Positions 38,722 through 48,385 of a stretch of DNA of 64,000 nucleotides are shown here, piece after piece. Source of the DNA: Bacillota bacterium. Its GTDB lineage: Bacteria; Bacillota; Clostridia; Acetivibrionales; DSM-1351. Position 1 is the first letter of the stretch. Each line of letters begins with the position of its first letter. The DNA lies in the NCBI GenBank assembly GCA_023416275.1, contig JAEZIB010000102.1, positions 1 through 64,000 on the forward strand. The letters run 5' to 3'. A program made the translations under genes and the position numbers. The notes below the pieces were generated by a model. It searched no databases and was not told the DNA's origin. It was given only the letters and a program-made list of their open reading frames with translations.

Positions 38722-40416
38722 CTATATCTTAAATTCCGAAACATAATTTTTAAGATTGTCTGAAGACTTTTTTGAACCCTCAGATAGCCTTACAACCTTA
38801 GAACTCTCATCAATTATTTCTGAAGCACGTATAGCTATGTTTGATGTACCTTCAGCACTTTCGTTTGTTGAAATGGTAACTTCATTTATTGCCTTTACCA
38901 TATTGCTTATGGATACTAAGAGTTCCTCGGAGGTAGAACTGAAATCCATAACCAAATTATCTATGCGGACTGCATCATTACTATATTGCTCACTTGAATC
39001 AACTTGATTATTATAGTCAGTAATTACCGTGCTTTCAATAAAGTTTAATATATTCTGTGAGCTTAATACTAGATTTTCAACTGCATCTAATACATTCTTG
39101 GTAACTCCTTGTATTTCACTAACAGTTTTCTTTGAATCTTCTGCCAGCTTTCTAATTTCATCAGCAACTACAGCAAAGCCTCGACCAGCTTCTCCGGCTC
39201 GTGATGCTTCAATAGCAGCATTTAATGCTAATAAGTTGGTTTGAGAAGTAATTTGCATAATAGCATCAGATAGCTGTTTAATCTGCTCAATAGATTTTGC
39301 CTGCTCAATAGCAGTTGTCAGATCTACGTTAGTTGTCTTATAGATATTATAAGCGTGGTCTTTTGATTCCTTAGCCGCTGTTTTTAAGGTTAATGCTCGT
39401 GTACTAATATCCTTGACAGCAAATGAGGTCTCTTGTGCTTTTTTAGCGATATTTTCTACTGCTCCTTGTATTTCTGTTGAGGTTGCATTCATCTCCTGCA
39501 TAGTTGCTGCTGTTTGCTGCATGCCAGCAGATAGCTGTTGGGTAGTAGCAGAGACATCTTCAATATTTCCATTTAAGGTTGAAATGCTATTGTTAGCCTG
39601 CTCTAAGGAATTATCAATATTAGTTGACTCTTTGATAATAGTCATAATAATATTTCTAATAGATTCCTGTACAGTATTTGCCGCTCTGGAAATTTGACCT
39701 ATCTCACTTGTTTGATTTTGAGCATCTTTAGAAATCTTATTACTAAAATCACCCTCTGAAAACTTATTTAAATGGTCCTTTATTTCTATAATGTACTTTG
39801 ACAGCTTATTGCCAATATAATAGGCAATAAGTGCACCAATAAGCAGTCCAACAATTATTACAAAACTAATTGTAACTATAATACTCAGGATTTGATTGTC
39901 AACAGTAGTTTTTTCAATGCCAGCAAACCACATGCCTACTATTTCACCTTTACTATTTTTTAGTGGAGTGTAAAATGTAAACGTATTCTTTTCGGCTACT
40001 AATGTTTCACCATGATAATTTTGGCCTTCCTTAAGTACAGTATTAATAACTTCATCAGATGCTTTTGTTCCTACGGCTCTCTTTCCGTCTTTTAAAAGGA
40101 CACTTGTTGAAACACGAGTATCCTTCATAAATATTGTAGCTAAATATCCACTGCTTTTCGTAATAGAATCAACTAATTCTGTAGAATCATTAATTTTTTG
40201 ATTTCCCTTATAGAGAATATTATCCTTGATATTCCATTCCCCAGGCACATTTTTATCGTAAAGTGCAAGAGAAAGTTTTGCATTTGATTGTATACTGCTC
40301 TGAAAATTTTCAGTAATGGCTCCTGATACCTTAATGTATACAATGAGGAAAATAGCAAGTGCAAAAAGAAGCAAAATAGCAGTGTAAGATAAAACTAGCT
40401 TTGATTTAATCTTCAT
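38722..40416 (-). CDS. Methyl-accepting chemotaxis protein with Cache-type sensor
   Basis: 564 residues from the ATG at 40416, preceded on the minus strand by AAGGGAGA; a longer frame to 40452 lacks a site. Transmembrane segment 1 (about 7-28) and a periplasm-like sensor of ~160 residues resembling a single Cache domain (AVGTKASDEVI, TPLKNSKGEIVGMWFAGI) come first. A second transmembrane segment and a HAMP linker follow. The signalling domain carries the highly conserved hairpin tip (QTNLLALNAAIEASRAGEAGRGFAVVADEIRKLAEDS, here split by my reading into its usual core). It senses an extracellular ligand and signals to CheA/CheW. No other chemotaxis gene is adjacent. The stop codon overlaps the end of a MITE-like element. 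Confidence 0.93.
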   Translation of the reverse strand: MKIKSKLVLSYTAILLLFALAIFLIVYIKVSGAITENFQSSIQSNAKLSLALYDKNVPGEWNIKDNILYKGNQKINDSTELVDSITKSSGYLATIFMKDTRVSTSVLLKDGKRAVGTKASDEVINTVLKEGQNYHGETLVAEKNTFTFYTPLKNSKGEIVGMWFAGIEKTTVDNQILSIIVTISFVIIVGLLIGALIAYYIGNKLSKYIIEIKDHLNKFSEGDFSNKISKDAQNQTSEIGQISRAANTVQESIRNIIMTIIKESTNIDNSLEQANNSISTLNGNIEDVSATTQQLSAGMQQTAATMQEMNATSTEIQGAVENIAKKAQETSFAVKDISTRALTLKTAAKESKDHAYNIYKTTNVDLTTAIEQAKSIEQIKQLSDAIMQITSQTNLLALNAAIEASRAGEAGRGFAVVADEIRKLAEDSKKTVSEIQGVTKNVLDAVENLVLSSQNILNFIESTVITDYNNQVDSSEQYSNDAVRIDNLVMDFSSTSEELLVSISNMVKAINEVTISTNESAEGTSNIAIRASEIIDESSKVVRLSEGSKKSSDNLKNYVSEFKI

Positions 40417-40841
40417 TAGAAATAATCTCCCTTGTAATGTGGTACTTATCAACTTTTAGACATATTTATATTTACCCAAATATTTAGATTAAAACGCATT
40501 ATATTACAAATAATTCGTGAATGGTAAAAATAGCAGGTATTCATTAGTTGTAAGATTGCTATTATTTATCGGAAGATTAAATAAATTAATTAATAGTATA
40601 AATTGGAAAATATCCCTAAATAATGTGAACCCAAAAGTAGAATAAAAAGTAAACTGCTTTATTAAATGTATAGTATAGATATATTTTTAGCTTGTCCAAT
40701 CGATTGGTATTAGTGATATTTAGGCAGTATATTAGAAAGTAGCCCAATAGGTAACTCCTATAAGTTGGAATAGACATAGGTGGTGCTCAGTAACAGACTG
40801 TGTCATGTTGAAGGATGGCTAGCCATCAAAAAAATTAAGTA
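40417..40841. other. Intergenic region upstream of the chemotaxis gene
   Basis: No gene was seen. On the minus strand a TATAAT box at about 40499-40504 could be the -10 of the chemotaxis gene, but no good -35 was found. A perfect 14-bp palindrome, GATGGCTAGCCATC, lies at 40814-40827 and could be an operator or a short hairpin. Confidence 0.35.
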
Positions 40842-41063
40842 ACTCAACTTTTCCAGTTGAAAATTGTAGGTGTCAAAATTATCAATGCAAAGTTTGGTTA
40901 TAAAATGCATGAATTAGTTGGTGATATCTACGTTTTTTTGCGGTCAAACCGATACGATGTCGATTTTAGCGCACTATGAACCACTACTAATTCAAGCAAT
41001 TATTTTAGCAAAAAACCATTGATAAGTTTGAGCACCAATAGACTGTTCACTGTAAAAGTTGAG
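40842..41063 (+). repeat. MITE-like dispersed element (long copy)
   Basis: Terminal inverted repeats ACTCAACTTTTCCAGT and ACTGTAAAAGTTGAG. The inner repeat (GGTGTCAAA with TTTGAGCACC) brackets the core AAAACCATTGATAA. At 222 bp it is longer than its relatives. It lies 38 bp past the 3' end of the minus-strand beta-helix gene. Confidence 0.65.
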
Positions 41064-41101
41064 CAAATAATTAATACAGATTTAATAAAAAAATGTTCTA
41101 G

Positions 41102-42820
41102 CTACGCATTTACTTGCTGCCACTTATCTGCGCCATTGCCCAATAAAACCTTTCTCCAGCCCATAATAGGAGATTCTGTAGAATCCCAGCATATATGTCC
41201 GATGGGCAGAGCGTCTTGAATTTCGTTATCAATAATTCTCCCTGGATAGAAGGTATCAAACCCGAAATCATCTATTCTGTTACCCTGTGAAAGAGCTAAT
41301 ATTACACGCCCATCCAGATATCTTCCATTACCCAATTTCATATTGTTAATCATAGTTATTATGCCTATAGAGAAATTAAAGGCTACAGAACGTGAATGAG
41401 TAGTGTTTATTATATTTCCTATGATAATATCTTTAGAGAGTGCAGTAGCTATCTGAATTCCTACTGCTGAAGCATTATTAGGAAGATCAATTTTATTATT
41501 TTGTATAGTATATGTTCCTATTGAATTAATTAATATTCCTCTTAAGCAATTGTTAATAATATTATTGCTCAAAAGAGATGAATTTCTAATTGCTGAACCA
41601 CCAGGGTATATATTGCCGTATAAATTATTATTAAATACATTTGTACAGTCTGCAATATTTGCTTGGGAATATTGTCCGCTTACTTCATTTCCTTCAACAT
41701 CCCACATTTTGTAAATGCCATATTTAAATGGTTTTTCTCCAATATTAGAAATAATATTATTACACACCCTAATGTTTTCTGCTATCCCCAAATCGTTTCC
41801 CAATATACCAACGGCAAGTGAATTAGATAATTCTGTTTTAAATCTAATAATATTTGAAGCTATCAATATGTTCTTAATTATATCTGTGTTTGACACTGTG
41901 CCACCGATAGTAATTACACCAGCTTCAATTTCTTCTATATCAAAAATATTATTGCTAACAATGACATTCTCAACTCCTGCGCCTTCTATTCCTGTGATAT
42001 AGGTTCTTCCAAATATAGCTAGTACTTTAGACTGTGCTGTTGATGCACCTTTTAAGGTAATGAATTTATTATTGGTTACATTTACCATTTTAATAAGGCC
42101 ATCTCTTCCGTACAACCCCAGGGATTCGTCACCGCTATTGATAATAAAATTATTATTATTAATGTTTACATTATAGGTTTTATTAGTTTCATTAGGTTCA
42201 TCGGTAAGATTACAAATCCAAACTCCACCACCTTTATCAGTTCCGGTGACATTAGTAAAAGTGTTATTTTGAAGTGTCAGATTATAATTACAGGAAAAGA
42301 CATATAATGCAAGAGAATCTACAGTTCCTGACATATCAAATTGGCATCCATCAATAACTACACCATTAGTATTAGTGAGAAAAATTATTACTTTCAAATC
42401 AGCATTTGTGGTAGATTTGGTAAATATTAAATCACGTATACTAAAACTATCTGCTGTAGCTTCGTTATACTTGCGTTGGTTATGTTCATTCCACATAGCT
42501 GGATGATAAATTTTGTTTGGATTATTAGGCTTTTTTCCAACGAAAGTGTCGTCAAACATTAACTGACTGCTGCCCTTGAGACCTAAAAGGCTGACTTTAT
42601 TTCTAAGGATTATATTATTTTTTACCAAATAAGTTCCATTGGGGAAAAATACTGTGCCTCCACCAATAGAAGCTGTATGATCTATGGCGCTTTGAATGGA
42701 GGTAGAATCATCTATAATTCCGTTGCCAACCGCACCAAAATTTTTAACATTAGTAATAGTATCAGCTGACCTGATACTATCAGATGACTTAAATGCCTTG
42801 GAAAATAAATTAATAGACAT
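41102..42820 (-). CDS. Parallel beta-helix protein (pectate-lyase-3-like)
   Basis: 572 residues. The start follows AGGAGG on the minus strand. The N-terminal VKNFGAVGNGIIDDSTSIQSAID and GGTVFFPNGTYLV are the hallmark of the pectate_lyase_3 fold seen in polysaccharide lyases, epimerases and phage tailspikes. Right-handed beta-helix coils rich in NNxF/NNxI asparagine ladders follow. The last ~35 residues (LPIGHICWDSTESPIMGWRKVLLG) resemble C-terminal caps of tailspike-like proteins. There is no signal peptide. It is a clear paralogue of the beta-helix protein in the exopolysaccharide operon (shared GDESLGLYG/GDETVAVYS and GGGVWICNLT/GGCIWVRNLT segments). The enzymatic activity is not deducible; a carbohydrate-acting role is inferred. 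Confidence 0.82.
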   Translation of the reverse strand: MSINLFSKAFKSSDSIRSADTITNVKNFGAVGNGIIDDSTSIQSAIDHTASIGGGTVFFPNGTYLVKNNIILRNKVSLLGLKGSSQLMFDDTFVGKKPNNPNKIYHPAMWNEHNQRKYNEATADSFSIRDLIFTKSTTNADLKVIIFLTNTNGVVIDGCQFDMSGTVDSLALYVFSCNYNLTLQNNTFTNVTGTDKGGGVWICNLTDEPNETNKTYNVNINNNNFIINSGDESLGLYGRDGLIKMVNVTNNKFITLKGASTAQSKVLAIFGRTYITGIEGAGVENVIVSNNIFDIEEIEAGVITIGGTVSNTDIIKNILIASNIIRFKTELSNSLAVGILGNDLGIAENIRVCNNIISNIGEKPFKYGIYKMWDVEGNEVSGQYSQANIADCTNVFNNNLYGNIYPGGSAIRNSSLLSNNIINNCLRGILINSIGTYTIQNNKIDLPNNASAVGIQIATALSKDIIIGNIINTTHSRSVAFNFSIGIITMINNMKLGNGRYLDGRVILALSQGNRIDDFGFDTFYPGRIIDNEIQDALPIGHICWDSTESPIMGWRKVLLGNGADKWQQVNA

Positions 42821-43138
42821 TAATTACTCCTCCTTTATTAACTTTTATTTGCCTGAAGTTATCTCAACCCATATAGATTCAATATTATGTAATTTTAAAA
42901 ACCTAATAATGTTTATCCGTTTAGAGCTATTATGAATACAGGCTATTACATCCTATGTGCTAGTGGGTTATTTTGTGCAATGAAGTAGTAGCTTTTATAT
43001 TTAAATATTGGCTTTTGGATATAAAAGTACTATGTGATTCTAAATTTTAATGACAGCTCAGCATAACCTGCTGATTTTGTAATGAAACTTTAACACAAAA
43101 TTCTATAAAATAAGCCGATAATATTTACATGTAAAGTA
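42821..43138. other. Divergent intergenic region
   Basis: It lies between the minus-strand beta-helix gene and the plus-strand SLH gene, so it should hold promoters for both. TATAAA at about 43105 is a possible plus-strand -10, but the -35 is unclear. No gene was seen. Confidence 0.35.
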
Positions 43139-43295
43139 TAACGAGGCAAGAAAATATCCCCAACTTCTATAAGTGGTGGGAACCGCTTTGATTTTCAGGC
43201 GGTGAGAATATATCCAGCCTCGTTGAAACGCCGCTGATGTAATAAAATTTTTTTACAATCGAAAAATTTTATTTTGAATCTAGGCGTTATAAAAA
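43139..43295 (+). ncRNA. Duplicated structured element, copy A (candidate cis-regulatory RNA)
   Basis: About 157 nt, nearly identical to 60853-61010. The predicted fold has an outer stem AACGAGGC/GCCTCGTT that encloses two hairpins (CCC...ACTTCTATAAGT...GGG and ACCGC...GCGGT). A second outer stem AACGCC/GGCGTT encloses a long AT hairpin. It ends 30 nt before the SLH gene start. Differences from copy B preserve pairing. I recognise no known riboswitch class. The first hairpin also recalls IS200/IS605 right-end hairpins. Confidence 0.6.
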
Positions 43296-43325
43296 TTTAT
43301 TATATTAATAACAGGGGCTAAATAT

Positions 43326-46300
43326 ATGACTTTTTTAAAATTTTTCCAACAAAAAATTAAATATTCAGACCACACTAAAAATGATAAGAAATTATCTCAA
43401 AGACTGACAAAAACTATTGCAGTAGTTCTCAGTTCAATGCTGATTTTTCAGACAGGCTTTGTAAATGCTGCTGTAGCAGATGAACAGGTTTCTAATGCTT
43501 TTACTGCTACAAAAAATGGTCAAGCAGCAATTAGCAATTTGAAATATACAGATATCAGCAAAGCTGGCTATGACTTGAAGGACGCTATCTATCAAAATGG
43601 TGCACTGGGAATATTTCCATCTTTAGGGAGTACGAAATTTAACCCTAATGGCTCTATTTCAAAGGAAATGGCACTTTATCTGGTGTATATGGCAGCAAAC
43701 AGAGCTCAGGACATTGCTACACAAGGAGAGACACTTAATGCTACTAGAGCTGCTGCACAGAAAAAGACAGGACTGCAGGCAGTTTTATATGATGGAAGTC
43801 TCCAGTTAGCAGCAAATGAAGGTTTGATTACTTTACAAGAGCTGGCAGATGCATTGCAGACTGATCAGACAAGCTTAGATGCTTCAGCTTTTAGAAGAAG
43901 CGCAGCTGTAACTAGACAGGAGTTTGCTACATGGCTTGCAAAGGCGCTGATGTTGTTACCTGTATATAACCAACAGGAATTATTCAACAGCTTTGCAGAC
44001 TGGAAAAGTGCAAAGGCAGAAAATGTACCGTACATAGAAGCTATACTTGAAAATAATATTATGAGCGGTGATGGCAAAGGAAACTTTAATCCAAATCAGG
44101 CTGTTACACGTTCACAGGTTGCCAGAATATTAAAAAATGCTGAGAATGTGATTTTGCCACTACGCAGTATGGAAAAGAGAACGGCAACGATAGAAGAAAA
44201 ACATTCAACAAAAGATACCTCAAAGGGATATAGAATAGATTATATTACATACTATGTCCGCAATTCAGACGGACTTCTTGATACTATAACAGTAGAAGCA
44301 CAGTATCAAAAACCTACAACAACCTCAAATGAACTTACAGGCGAAGCTCAGGTGACCTCCCGTACAGAAATACCAGTAAACAAAAACGGAAATATTACTA
44401 ATTCTAGTAGTTTGGCTGTAGGAGACAGAATTGAATATATTGCAGGCATTGAGGACAGAACAGTACAGTATGCACGTGTGCTTTCCAGTAACAAAGAGAT
44501 TAGCTATAAGGCGGCTATTGTAAACAGTGTAAATAGTAACGCCAGAGCAATAAATATTACACCCCTTAAGCAAGAAATAGAATATCCAAACCAGGATGTT
44601 GCAGATCCAAAACCACAGACATATGCTGATGGAAGCACTGTATATGAAAATAAGTCTTACTCAAATGGTGTCATAAATGCGCTGACTAAGGCAAAGGTTG
44701 AGGTTGCTGACATAAAACCCGGAAGCGTTGTTATTATAGGTATAAAGCAGGATATGATAGTTGAAATAACTCCTATAACTGTTAAAAAGGAAAGGGAGCA
44801 GGGCTTAGTTGCAGGTATAGTTGAGGAAAATAATCCTCAGCTTGGATACATAACACTTTACAATGCAGATGGAACAGGCAAGACACCACTAGAGACATCC
44901 ACACTCAGAACATTTAATTATGCTGACCCAAATGCTGTAGAGGTTTTTAAAAATCATGTACCAGCAGAATTAAATGATATTGAGCCGGGAGATACCGTAT
45001 TTGTCAGGATAGATGATAATGGTTCTGTTTCTTCTATCAGTGGAGTTCCAAATTACTCAATATACTACGGCAAGGTTGTAAATAAGAAGATTAGCACTAT
45101 AACAGTTGAAACAGAAAAGGGAAAGCAGCTCATTTACAGCACAAATGGTGTAAACGTAATCAAGGGCGGAAAGCTTTCAAAGCTAAGTCAATTACAAAAT
45201 GGTGATAAGGTAAAGCTTTTAGTCAACGCTGCTCCAAATATTACTGTATTAAAAGAAATAGTTATTGAAGGCGGAGACAGGTTGGTTGCAAATGTTTATA
45301 AGGGAACCTTTGAAGGCTATGATGATTTATCAGATAAAATTATGCTTAGTAATCCATGGACTCTCCGTAAAGGACAATGGATAAAGAATACAACAGATCC
45401 TTTTATGACAATAAATGTGGGAAACAATTTTAAGGCTTATTTTGACGGAAGCGAAAGAGTTATTTCAACATTAAATACATATATGAATGGAACTACAGTT
45501 TACATAGTTAGTGAAAAGGACTATGGCAACGGTGAAAATGGTGTAGCAGCAAGCTTTGTTGACAATTCAGATAAAGAAGTTGTATACAACGACAAGGTTT
45601 ATAATACTACAAGCTCCAATAATTTTACACTGGAAAAAAACTTGGATAGTATTGCAGTAGACAGCGGAACAATTGTTGTGAAGGATGGCAGACTGGTACA
45701 GGGTGGTAGTGTGACACCTAATGACTATGCTTATGTTATGGCTAACAGGGATTCTGAAACTGGAAAGTTAATTGCTGGAGTTGTTTCGATAGAGGATAGG
45801 CCAGGAGCTGAGGCTATTCAATTATATAGGGGAAGAATACGCAGTATTGACGAGTACAAGAGCGTTACTCTACAATCTTATGCAAAGCTTGAAGGTACAA
45901 ACTGGAACTATGCAAATACTCCAATGACATTTAATTTATCGTCAGATACCAGAATTACTGATACAGATGGTATAATAGGTCAGGGTGATTTTGGCAGCTA
46001 TAATGAAACAGGCACTTTCTATGACAGAACTATATACATATTAAGTGATGGTACAAATGCTGTTGAAATAAGCACAGCGCCTTATGGTAATTTCAATATA
46101 TCAGGTGTTGTGGCAAGTACATCAGGAGAGACAATAGGTGAGGATGGTAGTATTCTTAAACAACCTGATGCAATAGCACTGCGCAATTGTAAATACTATG
46201 ATGCAACCAAGCATTTATGGGTTGCCATGAAGGACAGTAAATTCAATCTTCTGACAAATTCTTTAGTAATAAAGAATAATAAGAGAATAAATCCTTCTGA

Positions 46301-46385
46301 GCTTAAAAAAGGTGATAAAATACGAGTTCTAAAGAAAGATAACACCACAACTGGAGATGCGTATATTGTTATAGTTGAAGAGTAG
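43326..46385 (+). CDS. Large S-layer-homology surface protein
   Basis: 1,019 residues. A basic N-terminal extension precedes a signal-peptide core (TKTIAVVLSSMLIFQTGFVNA). Residues about 75-290 hold three SLH repeats, including AVTRQEFATWLAKAL and YIEAILENNIMSGDGKGNFNPNQAVTRSQVARIL. The rest is a long beta-rich region of repeated barrel-like units (GDTVFVRIDDNGSVSSISG, GDKVKLLVNA, KKGDKIRVLKK) with no enzymatic motif that I recognise. It is probably a wall-anchored surface-layer protein. The structured element copy A is immediately upstream, which suggests control at the RNA level. A GGGG-rich site precedes the ATG. Confidence 0.88.
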   Translation: MTFLKFFQQKIKYSDHTKNDKKLSQRLTKTIAVVLSSMLIFQTGFVNAAVADEQVSNAFTATKNGQAAISNLKYTDISKAGYDLKDAIYQNGALGIFPSLGSTKFNPNGSISKEMALYLVYMAANRAQDIATQGETLNATRAAAQKKTGLQAVLYDGSLQLAANEGLITLQELADALQTDQTSLDASAFRRSAAVTRQEFATWLAKALMLLPVYNQQELFNSFADWKSAKAENVPYIEAILENNIMSGDGKGNFNPNQAVTRSQVARILKNAENVILPLRSMEKRTATIEEKHSTKDTSKGYRIDYITYYVRNSDGLLDTITVEAQYQKPTTTSNELTGEAQVTSRTEIPVNKNGNITNSSSLAVGDRIEYIAGIEDRTVQYARVLSSNKEISYKAAIVNSVNSNARAINITPLKQEIEYPNQDVADPKPQTYADGSTVYENKSYSNGVINALTKAKVEVADIKPGSVVIIGIKQDMIVEITPITVKKEREQGLVAGIVEENNPQLGYITLYNADGTGKTPLETSTLRTFNYADPNAVEVFKNHVPAELNDIEPGDTVFVRIDDNGSVSSISGVPNYSIYYGKVVNKKISTITVETEKGKQLIYSTNGVNVIKGGKLSKLSQLQNGDKVKLLVNAAPNITVLKEIVIEGGDRLVANVYKGTFEGYDDLSDKIMLSNPWTLRKGQWIKNTTDPFMTINVGNNFKAYFDGSERVISTLNTYMNGTTVYIVSEKDYGNGENGVAASFVDNSDKEVVYNDKVYNTTSSNNFTLEKNLDSIAVDSGTIVVKDGRLVQGGSVTPNDYAYVMANRDSETGKLIAGVVSIEDRPGAEAIQLYRGRIRSIDEYKSVTLQSYAKLEGTNWNYANTPMTFNLSSDTRITDTDGIIGQGDFGSYNETGTFYDRTIYILSDGTNAVEISTAPYGNFNISGVVASTSGETIGEDGSILKQPDAIALRNCKYYDATKHLWVAMKDSKFNLLTNSLVIKNNKRINPSELKKGDKIRVLKKDNTTTGDAYIVIVEE

Positions 46386-46396
46386 AAAGATTTATA

Positions 46397-46446
46397 GGTA
46401 TTCAAGCAAATATTTTGTCAACAAACCATTGATAAATTTGAATACC
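46397..46446 (+). repeat. Partial MITE-like dispersed element
   Basis: An inner inverted repeat GGTATTCAA/TTGAATACC (9 bp, perfect) brackets the core ACAAACCATTGATAAA. It starts 12 nt past the SLH gene stop. The outer terminal repeats are lost. Confidence 0.55.
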
Positions 46447-46535
46447 AATAGACTAAGTTAATTTTATGAGGCTGAATAGTAACATTTTTAGTAACAGAAA
46501 GAGTATAAAATCATATAAAGTGGAGGTTGACTATT

Positions 46536-48122
46536 TTGCAAAATTTATTAGGACGAATTAAGGTGAAAAAATTTATATGCTTAGGCTTAGCAGTTACAAT
46601 GCTATTAGCCCTGACACCGGATATGACATTTGCAAAGCAGGGGGATAGTGGATATGACGGTGGTATATCATCGGGGGAAGTGCCCACTACAACTACATCC
46701 ACTACAACCTCAAGCAAATTTGAGTATGATTATCAAGAACCTTGTTTTTTGAGTGGTGTTCCCATAATTCTTAGCGGAACTGTGACAATAGCAAAGAAGT
46801 TTAAAGAGGATACAAAGACTAATACTCAAACATTAACTTCGACATATACATATTCCCTGGCAAACGGAGATAATAAGCTGACCCGTTCACTTGTATATGT
46901 GACAACCATTACACCAAAAGCTAACGGACAAAAGACACAATCAACTACACTGTCCAAAGCTACAGAAACAGTGATTTTAGGTGGCACTAGATACATAATA
47001 GCAGGTTTAAATGACTATGTGCTGTCAAAATCTAATCTTATCGATATGAAGCCTGCAGTCAATTATTATAATGGCACCTTGAGAAGCAAGAAAACATATC
47101 ATATTGGAACAGCAAGAAGTACAGATACTATTGTTGTAGAAACATCTGGAAATTATTCCGGCTATGACGAGTATTGGAGCTCGGCAGAGGCACAAAAGCT
47201 AGAACAGACTATTTCCTATCGCAAGCCAGGAAAGACAGTTGGAAGTATTGGTAAGGTAAGCATAGATATATCTTCTACAACCAAAAAGGAACTGAAATAT
47301 GATGAAAGTATTGCTGAACCAACAAGTGTTGAGGGCGGGTATATACAAACTCAAAAAAATGAGAACATTTTGAAGTATACTGCAAAATTAAGTGAGCTTG
47401 ATAAAAATAAGGTTCCAACCACTAAGGTTAATACTTATACAAACAGTTTAAAGCTTGAGAGCTTTCCAACACAAATAAGCTTGATTTCTCCAAATTTAAA
47501 GCAAATAAGTGGACATCCTTCAGAAGAAAGTATTTCTCTTATGTTTGGATTAGAGGCATTTAAGGAGAATGAAGCTGCAGCTTTTGACCCACAAGAGTAC
47601 ATGAGTAGAGCTGAATTTATAGAAGCTTTTGTAAATGTTGCAAAGGCAGTTCCTCTTGATCCGGTATTTGTTTCTAAAAAGAAAACAACAAATAAAAAGG
47701 ATGTAGAGGTTAAATCTCTATTTACAGATGTTTCGACTAACCATGAATTTTTTAATGTTATAAACGAGGCTGCAGTTAGGGGTATAGTATATGGTAATGG
47801 AAAAAGCCAATTCAGACCAAGCAATTTAATAACAATGCAAGAAGCGATTACAATGATGATAAATTCATTGGGTTTGAACGGTCTTGCACCAAACCCTGCA
47901 CCAGTAACAAGCTTTACTGATAATGACAGTATCTCATCATTTGCCAGACCTTCCATGTATGTTGCAGAGAAGATAGGTTTGATTGAAGAGGATTCCAAAG
48001 GCTATATTTATCCCAAGTCCAAGGTTACAAAGGCAAAAGCTGCTGATATGATGAAGGCGTATATAGAGTATATGAACAGCGACATTAGAAGTGAATATAT
48101 GGACAAGCTATTGAGCTATTAA
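46536..48122 (+). CDS. Secreted protein with C-terminal SLH repeats
   Basis: About 528 residues. The TTG at 46536 is preferred because GGAGG at 46522-46526 sits 9 nt upstream; the TTG at 46527 is too close. The signal peptide (VKKFICLGLAVTMLLALTP) has cleavage near TFA. A Thr/Ser-rich stretch precedes a unique beta-rich domain (about 60-330). About 190 residues follow with three SLH repeats (YMSRAEFIEAFVNVAK; VINEAAVRGIVYGNGKSQF; YVAEKIGLIEEDSKGYIYP). It lies between another SLH gene and an S41 protease gene, and the order suggests a surface-protein processing cluster. The ligand of the unique domain is unknown. Confidence 0.87.
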   Translation: MQNLLGRIKVKKFICLGLAVTMLLALTPDMTFAKQGDSGYDGGISSGEVPTTTTSTTTSSKFEYDYQEPCFLSGVPIILSGTVTIAKKFKEDTKTNTQTLTSTYTYSLANGDNKLTRSLVYVTTITPKANGQKTQSTTLSKATETVILGGTRYIIAGLNDYVLSKSNLIDMKPAVNYYNGTLRSKKTYHIGTARSTDTIVVETSGNYSGYDEYWSSAEAQKLEQTISYRKPGKTVGSIGKVSIDISSTTKKELKYDESIAEPTSVEGGYIQTQKNENILKYTAKLSELDKNKVPTTKVNTYTNSLKLESFPTQISLISPNLKQISGHPSEESISLMFGLEAFKENEAAAFDPQEYMSRAEFIEAFVNVAKAVPLDPVFVSKKKTTNKKDVEVKSLFTDVSTNHEFFNVINEAAVRGIVYGNGKSQFRPSNLITMQEAITMMINSLGLNGLAPNPAPVTSFTDNDSISSFARPSMYVAEKIGLIEEDSKGYIYPKSKVTKAKAADMMKAYIEYMNSDIRSEYMDKLLSY

Positions 48123-48144
48123 TGTTATAGGAATAAAAATGAAA

Positions 48145-48293
48145 CACTCGACTTTCCTAAATAAAAAGTCAACTGTTGCCGGAGAATTAGAACTGGTTTG
48201 TTGTTGCCGAAATAATCACATGAAATTTATTAATTTAAGTGATTTTTTGACTTTTAATTTGATAAGGTCTCTCACAACGGAGATTTTCGACTG
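48145..48293 (-). repeat. MITE-like dispersed element, degenerate, reverse orientation
   Basis: The ends are related to the family terminal repeat (ACTCGACTTTCC and TTTTCGACTGAG). On the minus strand the core reads GGCAACAACAAACCAGTTCT. It starts 23 nt past the SLH gene. Confidence 0.45.
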
Positions 48294-48385
48294 AGGAAGT
48301 TGTGATGCTTAGGTGATTATAGGGAGGTGGCAGTCCATTTCTTGTATATTATTAGTATATATAATAACGTTTATGGACAATTATT

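Noticed and set aside
43139..43295. Duplicated element considered as a T-box or known c-di-GMP riboswitch
   Set aside because: I could not find the T-box TGGN bulge or the conserved core of the c-di-GMP classes.
47435..47998. Open frame of 187 codons on the minus strand opposite an SLH gene
   Set aside because: Antisense shadow of SLH coding sequence with no ribosome site or recognisable family.
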